DNA of 64,000 nt from Amaurobius ferox (GCA_951213105.1 OX578137.1:55055236-55119235); one strand, 5' to 3'; positions 13,009-26,652 are shown, numbered from the stretch's first letter. Made by a program: numbers and translations. The notes: generated from the sequence alone by a model not told the origin.

Positions 13009-13782
13009 ACTTCCTTTATATAATGCAATGAATTTACTACTTTCTTAGTTAAAAAAAATGTTACTCTTATAGTAGATACCTTTATTCTTTCCAAGATATT
13101 GAATTTTCTTCAATTAGTCGTCCTTTTCATTGATTTAGAGTCATTTTTATCAATTTGGCGAGATTTTTGTTAATTTTGCAACAATTTAAAATGCCGCCAA
13201 GTTGGCGACATTCCGCCAAATTCTTCGCCAAAATTTCTCCAAGCGTTATGGACGGAGAAATAAATTATTCTTACAGCAGATAAATGACTATTGGCGTTCA
13301 AATACAAAAGTATTACTCAAAGTATCTTTTTTCATGAATGGAACGAGCTAGATCCACGAGAATGATGTCACCCAATTTATCGCATGGTATTACATAAGAA
13401 AAGTGAACATGTTTTTCAATAGGAAATATTTTTTTTTATTGGAAATATTTTTTTTTTTATATTTTTTTAAATGTGCAATATCTCAAGAACGGTTCATGTT
13501 AGCGTTCTAAAATCTATGTCAATCGTTTTCTGATGAAAAACTACATAAGAAATGTCTATTTGCGTAACTTTATTAGCGGTTTTGATTTTTTGACGATTTT
13601 TTCAAAATTTCACTCGAAAATTTAGGGGGGTTCTGAACATTCAATTGGTTATATAAAAACAATAGGCTTCCAGTGTTTATGGATTGTGATTTTTGTACCA
13701 AATTTCGTTCGAATCGGTCCATTCCTTCGTCAGTTATCGTCTCCACAGACTCACTGACACACACACACACACACACAGGTTG
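13009..13782 (+). mobile_element. R2 repeat family, copy B, 3'-truncated
   Basis: Same block order as the other R2 copies (TTCCTTTATATAATGC start, the GCCAAGTTGGCGACATTCCGCC block, and a (CA)n tract at 13756-13779). It is interrupted at the microsatellite: the terminal hairpin module is missing and unrelated sequence follows. Confidence 0.68.
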
Positions 13783-13973
13783 GTTTTTGGTGGAAAACGA
13801 GGACGCTGCGGGGAACCCACCAAACCGAGGACCTCCAGAAACAATGATTTTTCTGATATAAATTTCACATTTTAGGCATCCTGGAAGGAAGTTAATGACA
13901 TATATGGCAAGAAAAGTTTAAAAATAGTTTTATTTCAAGTATGTATTTTTGCAAGGTAAACGAGGACCCTGTT

Positions 13974-14169
13974 TATACACCGTTAGAATGCGGACCATGC
14001 ATATACACAGTCAGAATGCGGACAATGCATATACACCGTCTGAATGCGGACAATGCATATACACCGTTAGAATGCGGACGATGCATATACACAGTTAGAA
14101 TGAGGTCCATGCGTATACACCGTTAGAATGAGGCCCATGCGTATACACCGTTAGAATGAGGGCAATGCT
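13974..14169 (+). repeat. 28-bp minisatellite, 7 units
   Basis: Seven head-to-tail 28-bp units of the type TATACACCGTTAGAATGCGG + ACCATGCA, with a few substitutions per unit. A degenerate partial unit lies before 13974. The frame across it is open only because 28 is not a multiple of three and stops are rare in the unit. It is not a gene. The same unit in reverse complement forms the larger array at 38465-38830. Confidence 0.92.
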
Positions 14170-14520
14170 TGGCATTAGATATATAGGTTCTTACCCAGGG
14201 TAAACGTACGTATATCTAATAACTAAAAAAAATGGTATGTATATCTATTAACTAAGGATCGTGAATTCACATTTTTACTGAGGACACTGTATTTAAAACT
14301 GATAACTGTGTAATATTTATATGTACTCTAGATGTGCTGCAATTTCTTTCATTCGAAACCAGCTGAAAGTGAACTAAAATTACCTAAAAAAAAAGATGCG
14401 TTCGTAGTTAGAAGAGAAGAATCATAAGAAATTATACATTCTTATGACATAACACATGCCCTAATACATAACCGAATGAATGCAAAATTGAGAAAAAAAT
14501 ATAAAACATATACAAGTGTA
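14170..14520. other. Non-coding interval
   Basis: AT-rich; no gene or recognisable element. Confidence 0.4.
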
Positions 14521-14525
14521 TTATA

Positions 14526-14814
14526 CACAAAACCCACTTATAAGGGGCGCTCCCCAAAATAAGAATGGCTCTCCCATTGCAGATACCAACTTTAATGGAC
14601 CGGTTTCGCGTTTATTATGCGCTCGTCAGCATGGAAAATACAGTTCATCAGCTGCAAAGGTAGTACAAATCTTGCTAAAATCCACAATTTTTACAAGCTT
14701 TTATGGAAAATGACAATTTAAATCCTTCTATATGACCGGCATAAAATTGATTAAAAATTGTGGCTGGGATGTCTTTCATATTTTTGGGGGACGTCCCTTA
14801 TAAGCGGATTTGTG
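14526..14814. mobile_element. MITE-like element, about 290 bp
   Basis: The left end CACAAAACCCACTTATAAGG and the right end match as inverted repeats over about 40 bp. Both contain (C/G)CACTTATAAGGG(G/A)CG followed by a CCCCAAAA block. There is no coding capacity. TA precedes the left end, but a clean target duplication is not visible. An internal segment (14571-14655) recurs inverted just outside the element at about 14957-15043. Confidence 0.6.
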
Positions 14815-14956
14815 TTTTATGAAATTTGCCTTTGCAGCTCCGTGTGGCCTGAGTTAAATTGTAAGTAAATGTTATACCAACCACGTGGAAGGACTGATAT
14901 TGTCAGTTCCCATAGAAGCTCGCAAAAAATTGTAACATGCTTCTTACTATCATTAC

Positions 14957-15043
14957 AGATTTCTGCTATTCCCTGCTGACGAGCGCAGAATAAGAGCGAA
15001 ACCTGTCCATGGAAAATAGTATCTGCAATGAGAAGTGTCTTTT
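14957..15043 (-). repeat. Inverted copy of 14571-14655 segment
   Basis: Read on the minus strand it shows the blocks CATTGCAGATAC, then GGACAGGTTTCGC, then TGCGCTCGTCAGCA, in the same order as the plus strand at 14571-14655. This points to a small dispersed repeat present twice in opposite orientation. Confidence 0.6.
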
Positions 15044-15198
15044 ATATAAAATGTTTTTAAAAATTTTTAACTTATTTAAAAATGTTATTTTAGCACGACA
15101 AAATTTTTGCCAAATGCTCTATATACTAAATTATTATTCATGAACCCGGTGTATTTTGCTCTATTGCATACGGTCTGAAAGACAGATGGATGAACTTT

Positions 15199-15440
15199 GG
15201 GGTGGGATAGTCCAGTGGTTAAGGCACGGGGATTGCACTCGGAGGATCCGAATTCGATTTCTAGCTCTGACTAAACTGACTCTCTGTTCACGCAGAATAC
15301 GGGCACGTTTAATATGTGGGTTTGAAAGTTCTTCCAAGAAGTTGACGTTAGAGGAAGGAGGACACTCCCCCTGTGGATGTCGCTCCCACTGGGTTATGGT
15401 TTTAATTGGGTGGCACTATCCCTGACGTCCAAACAGACTG
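15199..15440 (+). mobile_element. tRNA-derived SINE copy (second subfamily)
   Basis: It has a tRNA-like head (A-box region TAGTCCAGTGGTTAAGGCA; degenerate B box AATTCGATTTC) followed by a body shared with the copy at 26667-26840 (TTAGAGGAAGGAGG, CCACTGGGTT, AATTGGGTGGC, GTCCAAACAG). The CAACAA tail is missing. A minus-strand head fragment of the same subfamily lies at 34296-34380. Confidence 0.7.
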
Positions 15441-17189
15441 TCCCACTGAATATTTGAAGCTAATATAGCAACAGATAAAATTATATACTTGCGTATGCAA
15501 TCAGACACTGTATTCTTTTTATGATCCACATCATTATAACACCTGTCATTTAAATACCATAGCCTCTGCTTCATCCATATGGGTTATCGTATTCCTTAAG
15601 CAATTGTATATTTTCGGTTTCTTTTACAGAATAGCATAAATTTAATAAAATATATTTTAATATATGTCATTAGAGCATTCAATTCTTCTAGATTTTTATA
15701 TAAAGAATACTTTATTTTGTCCTCTTTTCTTTTATATATTTTTCAGAATTATATTTTTACCCAGAAACAATTTGATTAGTATTAATATATTATTTTTTCT
15801 CAAAAATTATCTAATCAAATTATGAAATTCAATAATTGTCTTCCGTCAGGATATCTTCCATCAAAATTTTGAATTCGAAAATTCTCAAGAAAACAATACC
15901 TATTCTATACAATAGTATGTGAAAATAAAATATATATTTTTTATATTCTGATGACGATTGTGACAGAAGTAGACTTAACCAATGAGGTATAACGAATATA
16001 TAAAAAAGTCCAGTGGATACTTAAACTCCAGATCCTTTATATTTGAAAAACGGAACGAATCTTCTATTTAAAATAATTTTCCTTTTAAATGACATATTCT
16101 TACTTTCTCATACTAATTGTATAAAAGGAATTTCTTTCCCTCGAAATTATTCTAATTCGAGATATTAACAAATAAGCAGGTTTCAAAATTTTTTGATCCC
16201 ACCTCGAATACTATTGAATGTGTGAGATAAGAACACGATAATAAGGAATGCAGCTACTAATATCAAATTATTATGTGGAATCTGATAGCATTCTTTTTTA
16301 ATTTTCCTAATAAGAACTCAACTTTTTAGGACTTTCAGATTTTATAGCAATATTTTGTTTTCAATATAATTTTTATTCCCGAAATTATACTAAATGTATA
16401 AATAAGTTGTATAACACAGATAAACGATCAGAGTGACTAAGCTGTAGCAAATTAAACAAAAAATTACTTTTAATGTGGTTTTTCTACGTTATATTTTAGA
16501 AGAATAACTTGAATACAAAATTTGAAATATATTTTTTTCTTTACGTACATCAATATATATCCACTTTCTAGATATTTTTTAATTGTAACTTGCTTTTTAA
16601 TTGTAACAACCAGATTGAAAAAAAATTTGAAAATGTTTCAAAAGAAACAATTAAAAATATTGTTTCGTGTCAAGAAAACGCCAGTCACATTGCCATAACA
16701 ATAAAATTCAATTGGAGCTCTAGTTACAAATGTTTGATTTTCATTTTCTGTGTTCTACATGAGTTTATTTTTAGTTTGAAATTGTAAACTTTCCATTAAA
16801 TCCTATGAATGCCAATTTTCATCATTCAATGTCGTGACGTCTTTAACAAGCATTTCCGGTTTCAAGGGAGAAGGCGCTAAGACCCACAGGTGCTAACTAA
16901 CCCATTACTTCTATAGCCCTGCCACAAGGTAGAGCATGCCTTTAGGCCATAGTCCCCTTAGTAGAAAATGTCTGCGAACAATACTGCTGATAACTAGGCT
17001 TCAAAGGAATCCGAAACCTGTTTGTTCGCTCTGTGGACACCAGAAAGTTTTAAGCCATGCATCCTTCATAAAATGAAACTACCATCTGCTAATGTTGGAC
17101 TACGTGTATAGTGCAAAATTTTATTGCGCAAGTTTCTTTTACAATCACACTATAAGTAGATATAAAATAGTATCCAACATTCAAATACG
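15441..17189. other. Non-coding AT-rich DNA
   Basis: No gene. A slightly GC-richer patch at 16850-16990 (AAGGCGCTAAGACCCACAGG onward) may be an unclassified repeat fragment. Confidence 0.4.
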
Positions 17190-18081
17190 AAATTATTTTT
17201 ATTAATACTTTACAACATAGTTGAACAGTGCTTATGACTTTGTTCATTCTGTCTGTCCGTTTACACAATAACTGCCGTAAAAAGGACTTCATCAAAATAA
17301 AATTTTAGTATGTTGTTGAGACAGTCTGTGGAACACATGGGAATGTAAATGAATAATATCACCCAATTAGTTTTGGATTGAACCCGGGTTGAAGAAATGA
17401 AATACATTGAACCATGTGGGACCTAATTTTTCAAACATTTTTTAAGCGAAGTTAAAATTCATAAATTGCTTCGAAAATTTTAGAAAATATTCAAATTATT
17501 CCATAAGATATATAAAAAAATTTCAAACAGAATATGTTTGGTAGTTTTTTAAATAAAAATTAAAATATTAATTACACCCATATTATATGAAGAGATAACG
17601 TGACCCACTTCAAAATAAAATATGGTATCCATCTTGTGTCAAAATCGTGATTTTTAAAGTTCTTAATTTATATTCAGTGTTGCATCCGTCCTAAAACCGC
17701 TTTTTTTTTTGCGTTTTTTCTGTGCATCTGTATTCTGCGCCAACGCACTTACATCATTTATTAGCTTAAATGATCATCAAACTTTGATTATTTTTGCAAC
17801 GAGGCCTAACTTTAATAAATGTAAAATGTAAACAAGTAAGATGATTTGTATCAGAATTGCTGATTTTTTCAAGCAAAATTATTTAACTGTTGAGTCTGGA
17901 ATAAAAGTGTTTAAGTGAAATATTCGCTGCTTTTACATAGAAGGCCAGACGACTTATATTTCGATGATGTCATTTGAATAAAGTTTGAAAGAAGTTTTAA
18001 GCATGGCGTTAGAAAATACTTTTACCTCCATGGATTAATTTTCCAAGTGAAATAAATGATTGCAGTTCTGTGATAATTAAA
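17190..18081 (-). mobile_element. R1 repeat family, partial reverse copy
   Basis: It is the reverse complement of the R1 arm: a TTCATTCTGTCTGTCCGTTT stretch, the AATATCACCCAATTAGTTTTGG block, then the GTTGCATCCGTCCTAAAAC block. It lacks the terminal sequence and abuts the next R1 element. It carries the uninterrupted CATATTATATGAAG site, which serves as an empty-site comparison for the mini-SINE at 18898. Confidence 0.65.
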
Positions 18082-19452
18082 ACAAGAAAGATCAATCATA
18101 CCTAAAGCATTGATTATGAAACACATTCCAACTACAATGCAATTTTATTTAAATATCTATAAAATGCTATAATTCAGCGGTAATATTTTTTAAATTATCA
18201 CAATACTACAATAATTTATAATATTTAAAAACTTAAAACTTCATAAAAAAAAAAGAACTTTATTCAAATAACGTCTTCGAAATATAACTCGCCTTGGTTC
18301 TCCATGTACATGTAGTAAATATTTCATTCAAACTCTTTTATTCCATTCCTTTTGTTCATCACAATACTATAATATATTTTTTACTTAAAAAATAAAACCA
18401 TGGAAGCAAAAGTACTTTCTAACTCTACTATGCTACTAAAACTTATGCTCGAAATTTATCAAAAAAAAAGCAATGATAAAAAATCGTCTGCTTCTCTATG
18501 TAAAATCAATGATTATTTCATTCATCAGATTTATTCAGTTTTATTCATTTTTCATTATCTTTATGCCAGTCTCCAGAGCTAAATTTTGCGTTAAAAAGAT
18601 TCAGCAATTCGTATACAACTCATCTTACGGCTTGATGTGTTTATATTCTGCATACGTTAAAATTAGGCTCCGGTGTAGAAATAATCAAAATTTGATGATC
18701 ATTTAAGCTAGAAAAATATTGTAATTGCGTTGGTGCAGAATATAGATGCACAGAAAAACGCAAAAAACAGCGGTTTTAGGACGGATGCAACACTAAATAT
18801 AAATTAAAAAGACTTTTAAAAGTCACGATTTTGACACAGGATGGATGCCATATTTTATTTTGAAGTATGTCCCGTGGTCTTTTCCTATAATATGGGTCGA
18901 AAACCCAGTGAGGTCCGACTCATCCGAAGACATAGAGCATCAAAAGTGGGCGGCCGGGCCTATAATATGGGTGTAATTATTATTTTAATTTTTATTTTAA
19001 AAAACTACCAAATATATTTTGCTTATTTTTTTTATATATTTATGGGATAATTTAATTATTTCCTAAAACTTTCGAAGCAATTTGTGAATTTTAATTTCAC
19101 TTAAATATTTGAAAAATTAGGTTCCATAGAGTTCAATTTATTTTATTTTATTAATCCGAGTTCAATCCAAAACTAATCGGGTGATATTATTCATTTACAT
19201 TCCCATAGGTCTTACAGACCATCTGAACAACATGCTAAAATTTCAATTTGACAAAGTCATATTTACGGCAGTTATCTTGCGAACGGACAGACTGATAGAC
19301 AGAATGAACAAAGTCATAAACACTTTTCAGCTATGTTGTGAAGTGTTATAAATGTCGTCTCTGAATGTAACGTATTTTAGAGATGTTTAAATAAAATTTC
19401 AGTTGGAAATCATTTTATAGTCAATGCTTTATGCATGATTGATCTTTCTTGT
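18082..19452 (+). mobile_element. R1 element, 1.37 kb with about 100-bp TIRs
   Basis: The left end is ACAAGAAAGATCAATCAT (18082). The right end is the inverted equivalent finishing GATCTTTCTTGT at 19452, and the inverted homology extends about 100 bp (19354-19452). The interior is one forward R1 arm. No transposase frame is present. A 61-bp SINE tail has inserted into it at 18898-18958. Confidence 0.72.
18898..18958 (-). mobile_element. Ultra-short SINE-tail insertion, 61 bp, with 14-bp TSD
   Basis: The insert is flanked by exact 14-bp copies of CCTATAATATGGGT (18884-18897 and 18959-18972). Paralogous R1 arms have this site once, with no insert. On the minus strand the insert starts CCCGGCC and ends GGGTTTTCGA. 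This matches the 3' tail of the SINE at 26667-26840, which runs from a CCCGGCC block to GGTCTGGGTCTC. Confidence 0.8.
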
Positions 19453-19930
19453 ATTTATATTTAGTGTTGCATCCGTCCTAAAACCGCTTTATTTTTGCAT
19501 ATTATCTGTGTTTCTAAATTCTGTGTCTTTACAATTACAATATTTTTGATTTTAAATGATCATGAAATTTTGATTATTTCTACAACAAAGCCTAATTTTA
19601 ATGTATGCAAAGTGTAAACTCGATTATAATATGAGTTGTATAAGAATTGCTGAATTTTTCAAAGCAAAATTATTTAGCTTTGAAGTCTGGAATTTAAATT
19701 ATATGAATGAAATATTCATTGATTTTACTTAGATAGAGAAGCAAGCGATTTTATAGCATTGTCTTTTTTGATGAAGTTTTAAGTTTCCAAGTAAGCAAAT
19801 TATTGTACTATGAAATTTTGAAAAATATCACCACTGAATATATTGCATTTTAGAGATGTTTACATAACATTGCATTTCCGTTGGAAAGTGTTTCATAATC
19901 AATGCTTTATGCAAGATTAATCTTTCTTGT
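19453..19930 (-). mobile_element. R1 repeat family, reverse terminal fragment
   Basis: It directly abuts the preceding R1 element and consists of the outer half of an arm in reverse orientation, ending with the R1 terminus (CTTTCTTGT) at 19930. Confidence 0.6.
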
Positions 19931-22764
19931 TTCTATCACTATTTTCTCATAAGATGAATACATTGAGGTAGAAGAAATAAAATTGAATAGTAGATAGAAT
20001 AAATTCGACAGTAGCAGAGTAAACATCGAAGACTTGTACCTAAATATAATGAATTATGACAAAAAGTTGGAAATATGTAAAATAGTTCATTCTTCTATTT
20101 CCATTTTTCTGAAAATAATATCCATTTCCGTGTTCAATCAAAATTTGAGTCAATTTAACTTCTGTCTCGGATTCTAAGCTACTAAAAAGTCCTTCAGACT
20201 GTTGTTAGAATTATTTGCAAGATTTTTGTAAATATTCTAATAAAATTTATATAAAGTGTATTATATTGTATTTTGTGCAATCTGTGAGTTGAAGGAGGGG
20301 CTCAAAATGTCCAGTACCTCAACTGCATTTACTTTCAAAAATCTACGTCTTACTTTCATTTGATCGATAAAAGCAAGTGCTAAAAATATTATTTGTGTAA
20401 ATATGCTTATAAAAAGAACAATATATGAAATAAAGTATACTATTTCATATATATATACGAGCTGTATGTTTGAAGAGGAGACCCTAGATGCCTTAGTTTC
20501 AACCCTTCATAAAGTCATGTATTTTACTTTATTTTATTATTTTTTTTTGCTTGAGCAAAATGGAAACAGATACCCAAATAACAATTATCTTCAAACGTTT
20601 TGATAAATTATATAATGTATACCACATAATTTATTTTGAGTAAAAGAAAAGAGTCTTGTCTTGTACTATCTTCTATCACTTTCAGCGGATTGGTATAGTC
20701 TATAATATTGTTTTGCAAATATGTGGGTTGCCCCATGGATCACTTAGTTTGAATTTCAAATGACAAGTTTCAAGCAGGGATACATTTTTAAATTTGAATT
20801 CATTTATTTATTTATTTATTTTTTGACACATAAAATTCTTCAACATTTTGAAGTCATTTGTTTCTTTCATATTCTTTTTATTCCATACTACTCAATTTTT
20901 TAGTCAATTATTCATAGGTATTTTTACAATGGCTTGTGCCTATATACTTTTAAAATTAGTTGATGATGGTACTCATGATGTATTTTCCGAAACAGATTAT
21001 TATATATTTATTCCGTCATAGCGTACTCAAATTTGTAGTCTTGGTCATGAGCAAGTTAATACTTCTTCTGTTTATCTACATTATTCTTAGTTTCTTTTCA
21101 TTTTTTCTAATTTTCATTTAGCAATTATTTTGCTGGTATGACTTTTCAGTCTTTGATTTGACGAATGAAGACTGTTTTTTGCCTCCGAAATTGGTTCACA
21201 CCTTTAATTTGTTCAATGCTAATATTAACGGTGATATATAACATCAGTTTCTCTTCAGCAGCGATTTGAAACAATTTTTATTTTAATAAATTACTTCACT
21301 TTCGATCAAAGTCTTCAAAAATTACACTTCTTGGGAAGAATGTGAGATTTTAGAATCACCAATATCAGCGAAGGCGGAGTTCGCAACAAACAAAGCATTT
21401 GATTACTCAACTTAAACACCATATTCGTGTCCCTTAACATGTACTTGCTAAGTATTACTAGAAGCAAGTACATGTTAAGGGACACGAATAGAATCTGAAA
21501 CGAAGCAACACAAGAAAATATCGCCTAATGCAAATTTGATCTATTGAATGACCAATTGATCAAGATATTTTTTATGATTAATAAAATTTTTCATAGAGAC
21601 CAGCTTTTTATTTTTATGGAATGGGGGGGGGGGAGAGTATCAACCCTGTTGCTTTTATGAGTATCAGCCCCATTATTTTCTCAACCTTTCCTAAGCATAA
21701 ATTTATGCATTTAGCTCTGCTTCCACCAGCGGCTTATCAACATCTCATGATCCTTCTACAATCTCTTGGATGTGTTTACACAAAACGGCCATGCACTAGA
21801 AATAGAGCCGGGCATTTTTTTTAAGTGCTCCGTAAAAATCCATAAAATCTAAAATTAAAGACTAAAATATGTTTAAATATAATAATTAAATGTTTGTTTT
21901 ATATATTAATGTTCATGATTAAATGAATAAAATCAACCTTATATACAATAAACGGACTCCGATATATTTTCTGGAACTTGGTGTCATTTTAAAATGCGCT
22001 AAGCTGCCAAATTGCAAAACAATTATAATAATTTTTAACTTCAAATTGAATTTATATATTTAGATAAATTTCATTTTTTGTGTTATTTGTGCAATAAATA
22101 GCTGTTTGAGCTATACCAGCAGTTTAAGCTATATGTTCCAACAATTAGTTATACAATTTTTTTACAAACCAACGTATGATCGGTAGTATTCAAAGATAAT
22201 CTACACAAAGGTAGGGATTGACAAATTTATTGTATTTGCTTACAGTGATTTCTTGAGATTGTTCGGACTTGAGAGCGAAGTACTCCGGTACCGGCCTTGT
22301 GTATTTCAGCAGAGATAGGATGGGGACTAAGCACTGAAGCACCTTATACTTTTAAATTTTAAATTTATCAAATTTTTAAAACTCTATCTTAAGACACGGA
22401 AGTTTTTAAAACTTCCGAGCAAACTTTATGCTTTTCAAACTTTCTTTTCGTAGCATTCCTTTCTTTCGATTTTTTCCTTTTATTAGACAGTGGATTAAAG
22501 TCCGCAATTTAAAACCCAGATAAGGCACCCCTTTAAAATTCAAATACCTTGTACCTTGTACTAAGCACAGAAGTTCCCTAAACCAGCCCTATTTAAATGG
22601 CCACTCCTAAAATCGGACTATTTTCACTTTTGTACAAGAAATGAATGAATGTGATTCTACTTAAAAAAATTGTAATATTTTTTAATTTGATTTTTATCGC
22701 ATTTCTAGGAGACTTATAGTACTCTGATACACCCTCTTTTGAAGAGTTTAGTAAAAAATGCATA
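19931..22764. other. Non-coding AT-rich DNA
   Basis: No gene. It holds the perfect hairpin at 21422-21490 and a G run at about 21623-21632. Confidence 0.45.
21422..21490. repeat. Perfect 28-bp hairpin
   Basis: Arms 21422-21449 and 21463-21490 are exact reverse complements separated by 13 nt. The arm contains GTCCCTTAACATGTACTTGC. The zero-mismatch arms imply a recent origin or selection. No flanking duplication is obvious. Confidence 0.85.
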
Positions 22765-23899
22765 GATGAAAATTGTAACTCGGTGTGTCCAAAGAAATCT
22801 GGGATGATACTAACACCCTCAGGGAGTCTGGGAAAATCCTAGCTTCCCTGTTTATAGAATTCCATAATATTCAAAAAAGTTATATTGCCCTAAATCAGCA
22901 TTTCACTTTTGTTTTCGCTTGATATGATAATTTTGATACATAATGGCCTATTTTGTCATCAATAAATCTCTAATCTGCTCTAAAATGTAATTTATTTTAA
23001 AATTGATATTTTCAATAAATTCATATGCACAAATTATTGATATTCATCCTCATGCAACTTTTGGCTCCTGAAGTACCTGTGTGCAAAATGCAATGAATAT
23101 TTACAAAATAATAAATCAAGAACATATACTAAGGTTGTTAAGATGAAAAATTGTAACTCGGGGTGTCCCAAAGAAATCTGGGATGATACTAACACCCTCA
23201 GGGAGTCTGGGAAAATCCTAGCTTCCCTGTTTATAGAATTCCATAATATTCAAAAAAGTTATATTGCCCTAAATCAGCATTGCACTTTTGTTTTCGCTTG
23301 ATATGATAATTTTGATACATAATGGCCTATTTTGTCATCAATAAATCTCTAATCTGCTCTAAAATGTAATTTATTTTAAAATTGATATTTTCAATAAATT
23401 CATATGCACAATTTATTGATATTCATCCTCATGCAACTTTTGGCTCCTGAAGTACCTGTGTGCAAAATGCAATGAATATTTACAAAATAATAAATCAAGA
23501 ACATATACTAAGGTTGTTAAGATGAAAAATTGTAACTCGGGGTGTCCAAAGAAATCTGGGATGATACTAACACCCTCAGGGAGTCTGGGAAAATCCTAGC
23601 TTCCCTGTTTATAGAATTCCATAATATCCAAAAAAGTTATATTGCCCTAAATCAGCATTGCACTTTTGATTTCACTTGATGTGATAATTTTGATACATAA
23701 TGGCCTAATTTGTCTTCAATAAATCTCTAATCTGCTCTAAAATACAATTTATTGTTAAATTGATATTTTCATTAAATTCATATGTACAACTTATTGATAT
23801 TAATTCTCATGCAACTTTTTGGCTCCTGAAGTAATTGTGTACAAAATGCAATGAATATTTATAAAATAATAAATCAAGAACAAATATTAAGGTTGTCGG
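22765..23899 (+). repeat. Tandem triplication, about 378-bp unit
   Basis: Copies start at 22765, 23142 and 23521. Each begins GATGAAAA(A)TTGTAACTCGG and contains ACACCCTCAGGGAGTCTGGG and CTCATGCAACTTTT. Copies 1 and 2 are almost identical; the second half of copy 3 is clearly more diverged. No reading frame is preserved. Confidence 0.93.
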
Positions 23900-26652
23900 A
23901 TATTTGAGTGCTAATGTGAAATGAGAAGAAACGAAGATTACGATTAGAGGTGGACTTTTTATTTATTTATATTTTTACGATGGCACTTAACTACTCGCAA
24001 TTCTCACAACAAGTTACTGCTTTCTAAATAAGCAGGAAATTTATATTGATGTTACGAAGGAATAAATTAGCATAAAATTCCCTTTGTTACATCTTTAGAA
24101 GAATTAAAATTACTAGTTGGCTTTATTATTAATAAACAACATGTCTATGCGGCCATAAATGAAACGTATACTAATAATAAATGTGTTGGACAATTAATTC
24201 CGGAACAAAATTAAAATCCGGTATCTCGACATTTGTAATTTTCAAAACTGGGATTCCGGTATTTTCAGATTTCAAAATATTAAAACACATAATATATAAC
24301 TCACATAAAAATTGTTAAAGGTTTAATAAAAACTATAAGGTCTACTTCGTAAAATAGCTTTAAAAAAATGGTCTTTATACTTATGTAATTAAACATGAAC
24401 ATACTAGAGAATCAATAAAATAAAATACCTAATGTAATAATATAATAATAATAACGTTAGAACCTGTCAAGACAATTTACTGGCTGAAAACAAGAAATAA
24501 ATTCAACATACCCCCCCCCCCCTAAAAATAGGACCATTATATTTAAGGTAATGAAAAAAATTGAGAAATACAACATCAAAAATTTATAGGATCAAAGAAA
24601 TTAACGGATTTATAAGTTTCAACAGATATTTAAACATAATTATATTTTTATATTTTAGGAAAAATTACCACTTTACATATAATTCTGTATTTAAAAGCCC
24701 GTAACGCAACTTCTAGACCGAAAATTTAAGCTGTTCTTTGGATATTACACGTTTTTGATCCAAAATGGAGGAAAAACCTAAAACAATTAACCTTAAACAA
24801 TATTTAACTATTATTTTATGACAAAATGATTTTTAAATACAGTTAACCAATAAGTATTGGACATTATTTTTCAGTAGTTATCCTGAGCCGTTCTCGAGAT
24901 ATTAGATATTTTGCTTTTCCACTGAGAGCACTATATCTAATGAAATATTAAAGCAATTTACACGAGATCTCTTATGCATATTTTTTAATTGGTAACTGCA
25001 GTAAGTCTATTAATTTTAGGGAGCTCTAATAGTAAAGAGGAATTAGATTGCGTTATTTTTCCAACAAAATCGAGATTTGTTAATCTGTAGAGAAAGTCAT
25101 ATGCTAAACACATCATTTTTTATTCTTTTGTTTTATTTATTTTTTTATTTATTTGAAAGAAGAAACGCCTGATTTGAAACACATTCTGAAGTATATTAGA
25201 TGAATCAAGATTATCATATATGACGAGTTTAAAATATGAAAACCCTATTTCTAGAAGTATTTTCTTTCTTGCACCAAGGAGTCTTCATTCTTTGACCGAC
25301 AGTCAGCGGGTCAAAGGCGCTACTTTTGATCTATTGTGCTGTATTACTCCTCGAAGGGTATACCTAGAGGGTGAACTTCAACCAAGGTTCGTAAAGTAAT
25401 AGAATCTGAAATGGGCAAAGAGCTACTCTCGAAGGAATTGGGTTCAAGATGTTTGGGATAGTATTATGATATACACCTGTCTTTTTGAGAGATTCTCCCT
25501 TTGAGATTACCGTTGCCCCACTCGTAATCTACACTGATTTTTTAAAGAGATCTTCTCCTTGAAAAAGCAATGAGCTAAAGGGTTAATTTTACTTCCGTAC
25601 GTGCGACTTCCGTGCAACTGAAATGTTGTGCCATTTCTTGCGATTTATGTATATATGAAGTAAAATTTTACAACGAGCGAGTTCCGTACAAGTTCATTTT
25701 TCAATAATGTGTGAGTTCCGTACAAAGGAGTATGGGGAATTCTGCCTTTCAAATATAAACGTTTGGTAATGAAATAGTTTTAATAACAAATTAGGAAATA
25801 TTTTTAATATTTTATTTTTAACTTTAAAAAAAATTGCTTTTCTTTTATAAATTTTAACTTTTAAATTTTTATTCTCAGTTCTTCCTTATACAAATACGAA
25901 AACGAAAACACATTGTGCAAATGATTGGGAAAACAAGGCTAAGATATTCAAGCAAAAAAAAAATAAAATTGTGTCTAACAACTGTTTCGAGAATACGCGA
26001 AATCTCCTTCGTCAGGGCTAAAGAACCAACAAACCTGAAACCAAAAGGACAAAATATGACACAAAGAGAAGAAACAGAGTGGTATATATGCCCAAGTCGT
26101 GGATTGAATAATGCCAAACATTAATGCTTAAATGTGCATCAGGGCAAAGATGACAAAGTTTCATTTTGTATTTAAAAGGAACCTGTTGTCTTTTATGAAA
26201 CTTACGACCAGATTCCTGAAAATTCTTACTGCAATGTATTTCCTTCATATGCAGACTTCCTATCATAGGCATAGTTGGAATCCCAAAAATAGTGTGTGCG
26301 GGTGTAGACGATCAAATATGGGTTACACTTCTGAATTTGATCTATCCTCGAATTATAAAAGTATAAATTGTTCTTGTAGGGCCGTAAGCTATATTTTATT
26401 GGTCATGAAATGCGATTCATAAACGCATTAGGTCAGTATAGTTGTGCTTTAACGTTGTAGGTCACAAGCATAAAAAGTTGACACCACTGGTTTACATAAT
26501 ACTGATTCTCTGTTTATAACATTTATATTACTGCAGTTAGATGATGAATATAAATGAGTGCTCTTTTTGGTTAATTTATTTGAATGTAACCGAAAGATTA
26601 TTTTCAGCATTGTATCCTCCATTTGATTGTCAACCCCCCAACACACACGCAC
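23900..26652. other. Non-coding DNA with repeat fragments
   Basis: Mostly AT-rich. The section at about 25900-26060 contains a segment whose minus strand reads CCTGACGAAGGAGATTTCGC followed by CGAAACAG. That style is common at retroposon or Penelope-type ends, but there is no protein evidence. A C run lies at about 24511-24521. Confidence 0.4.

Noticed and set aside
13974..14169. Possible CRISPR-like array
   Set aside because: Units are contiguous 28-bp repeats with no spacers, in an animal genome; it is a minisatellite.
25875..26422. Several overlapping small frames on both strands
   Set aside because: No conserved protein features; the sequence looks like a retroposon-type non-coding repeat.
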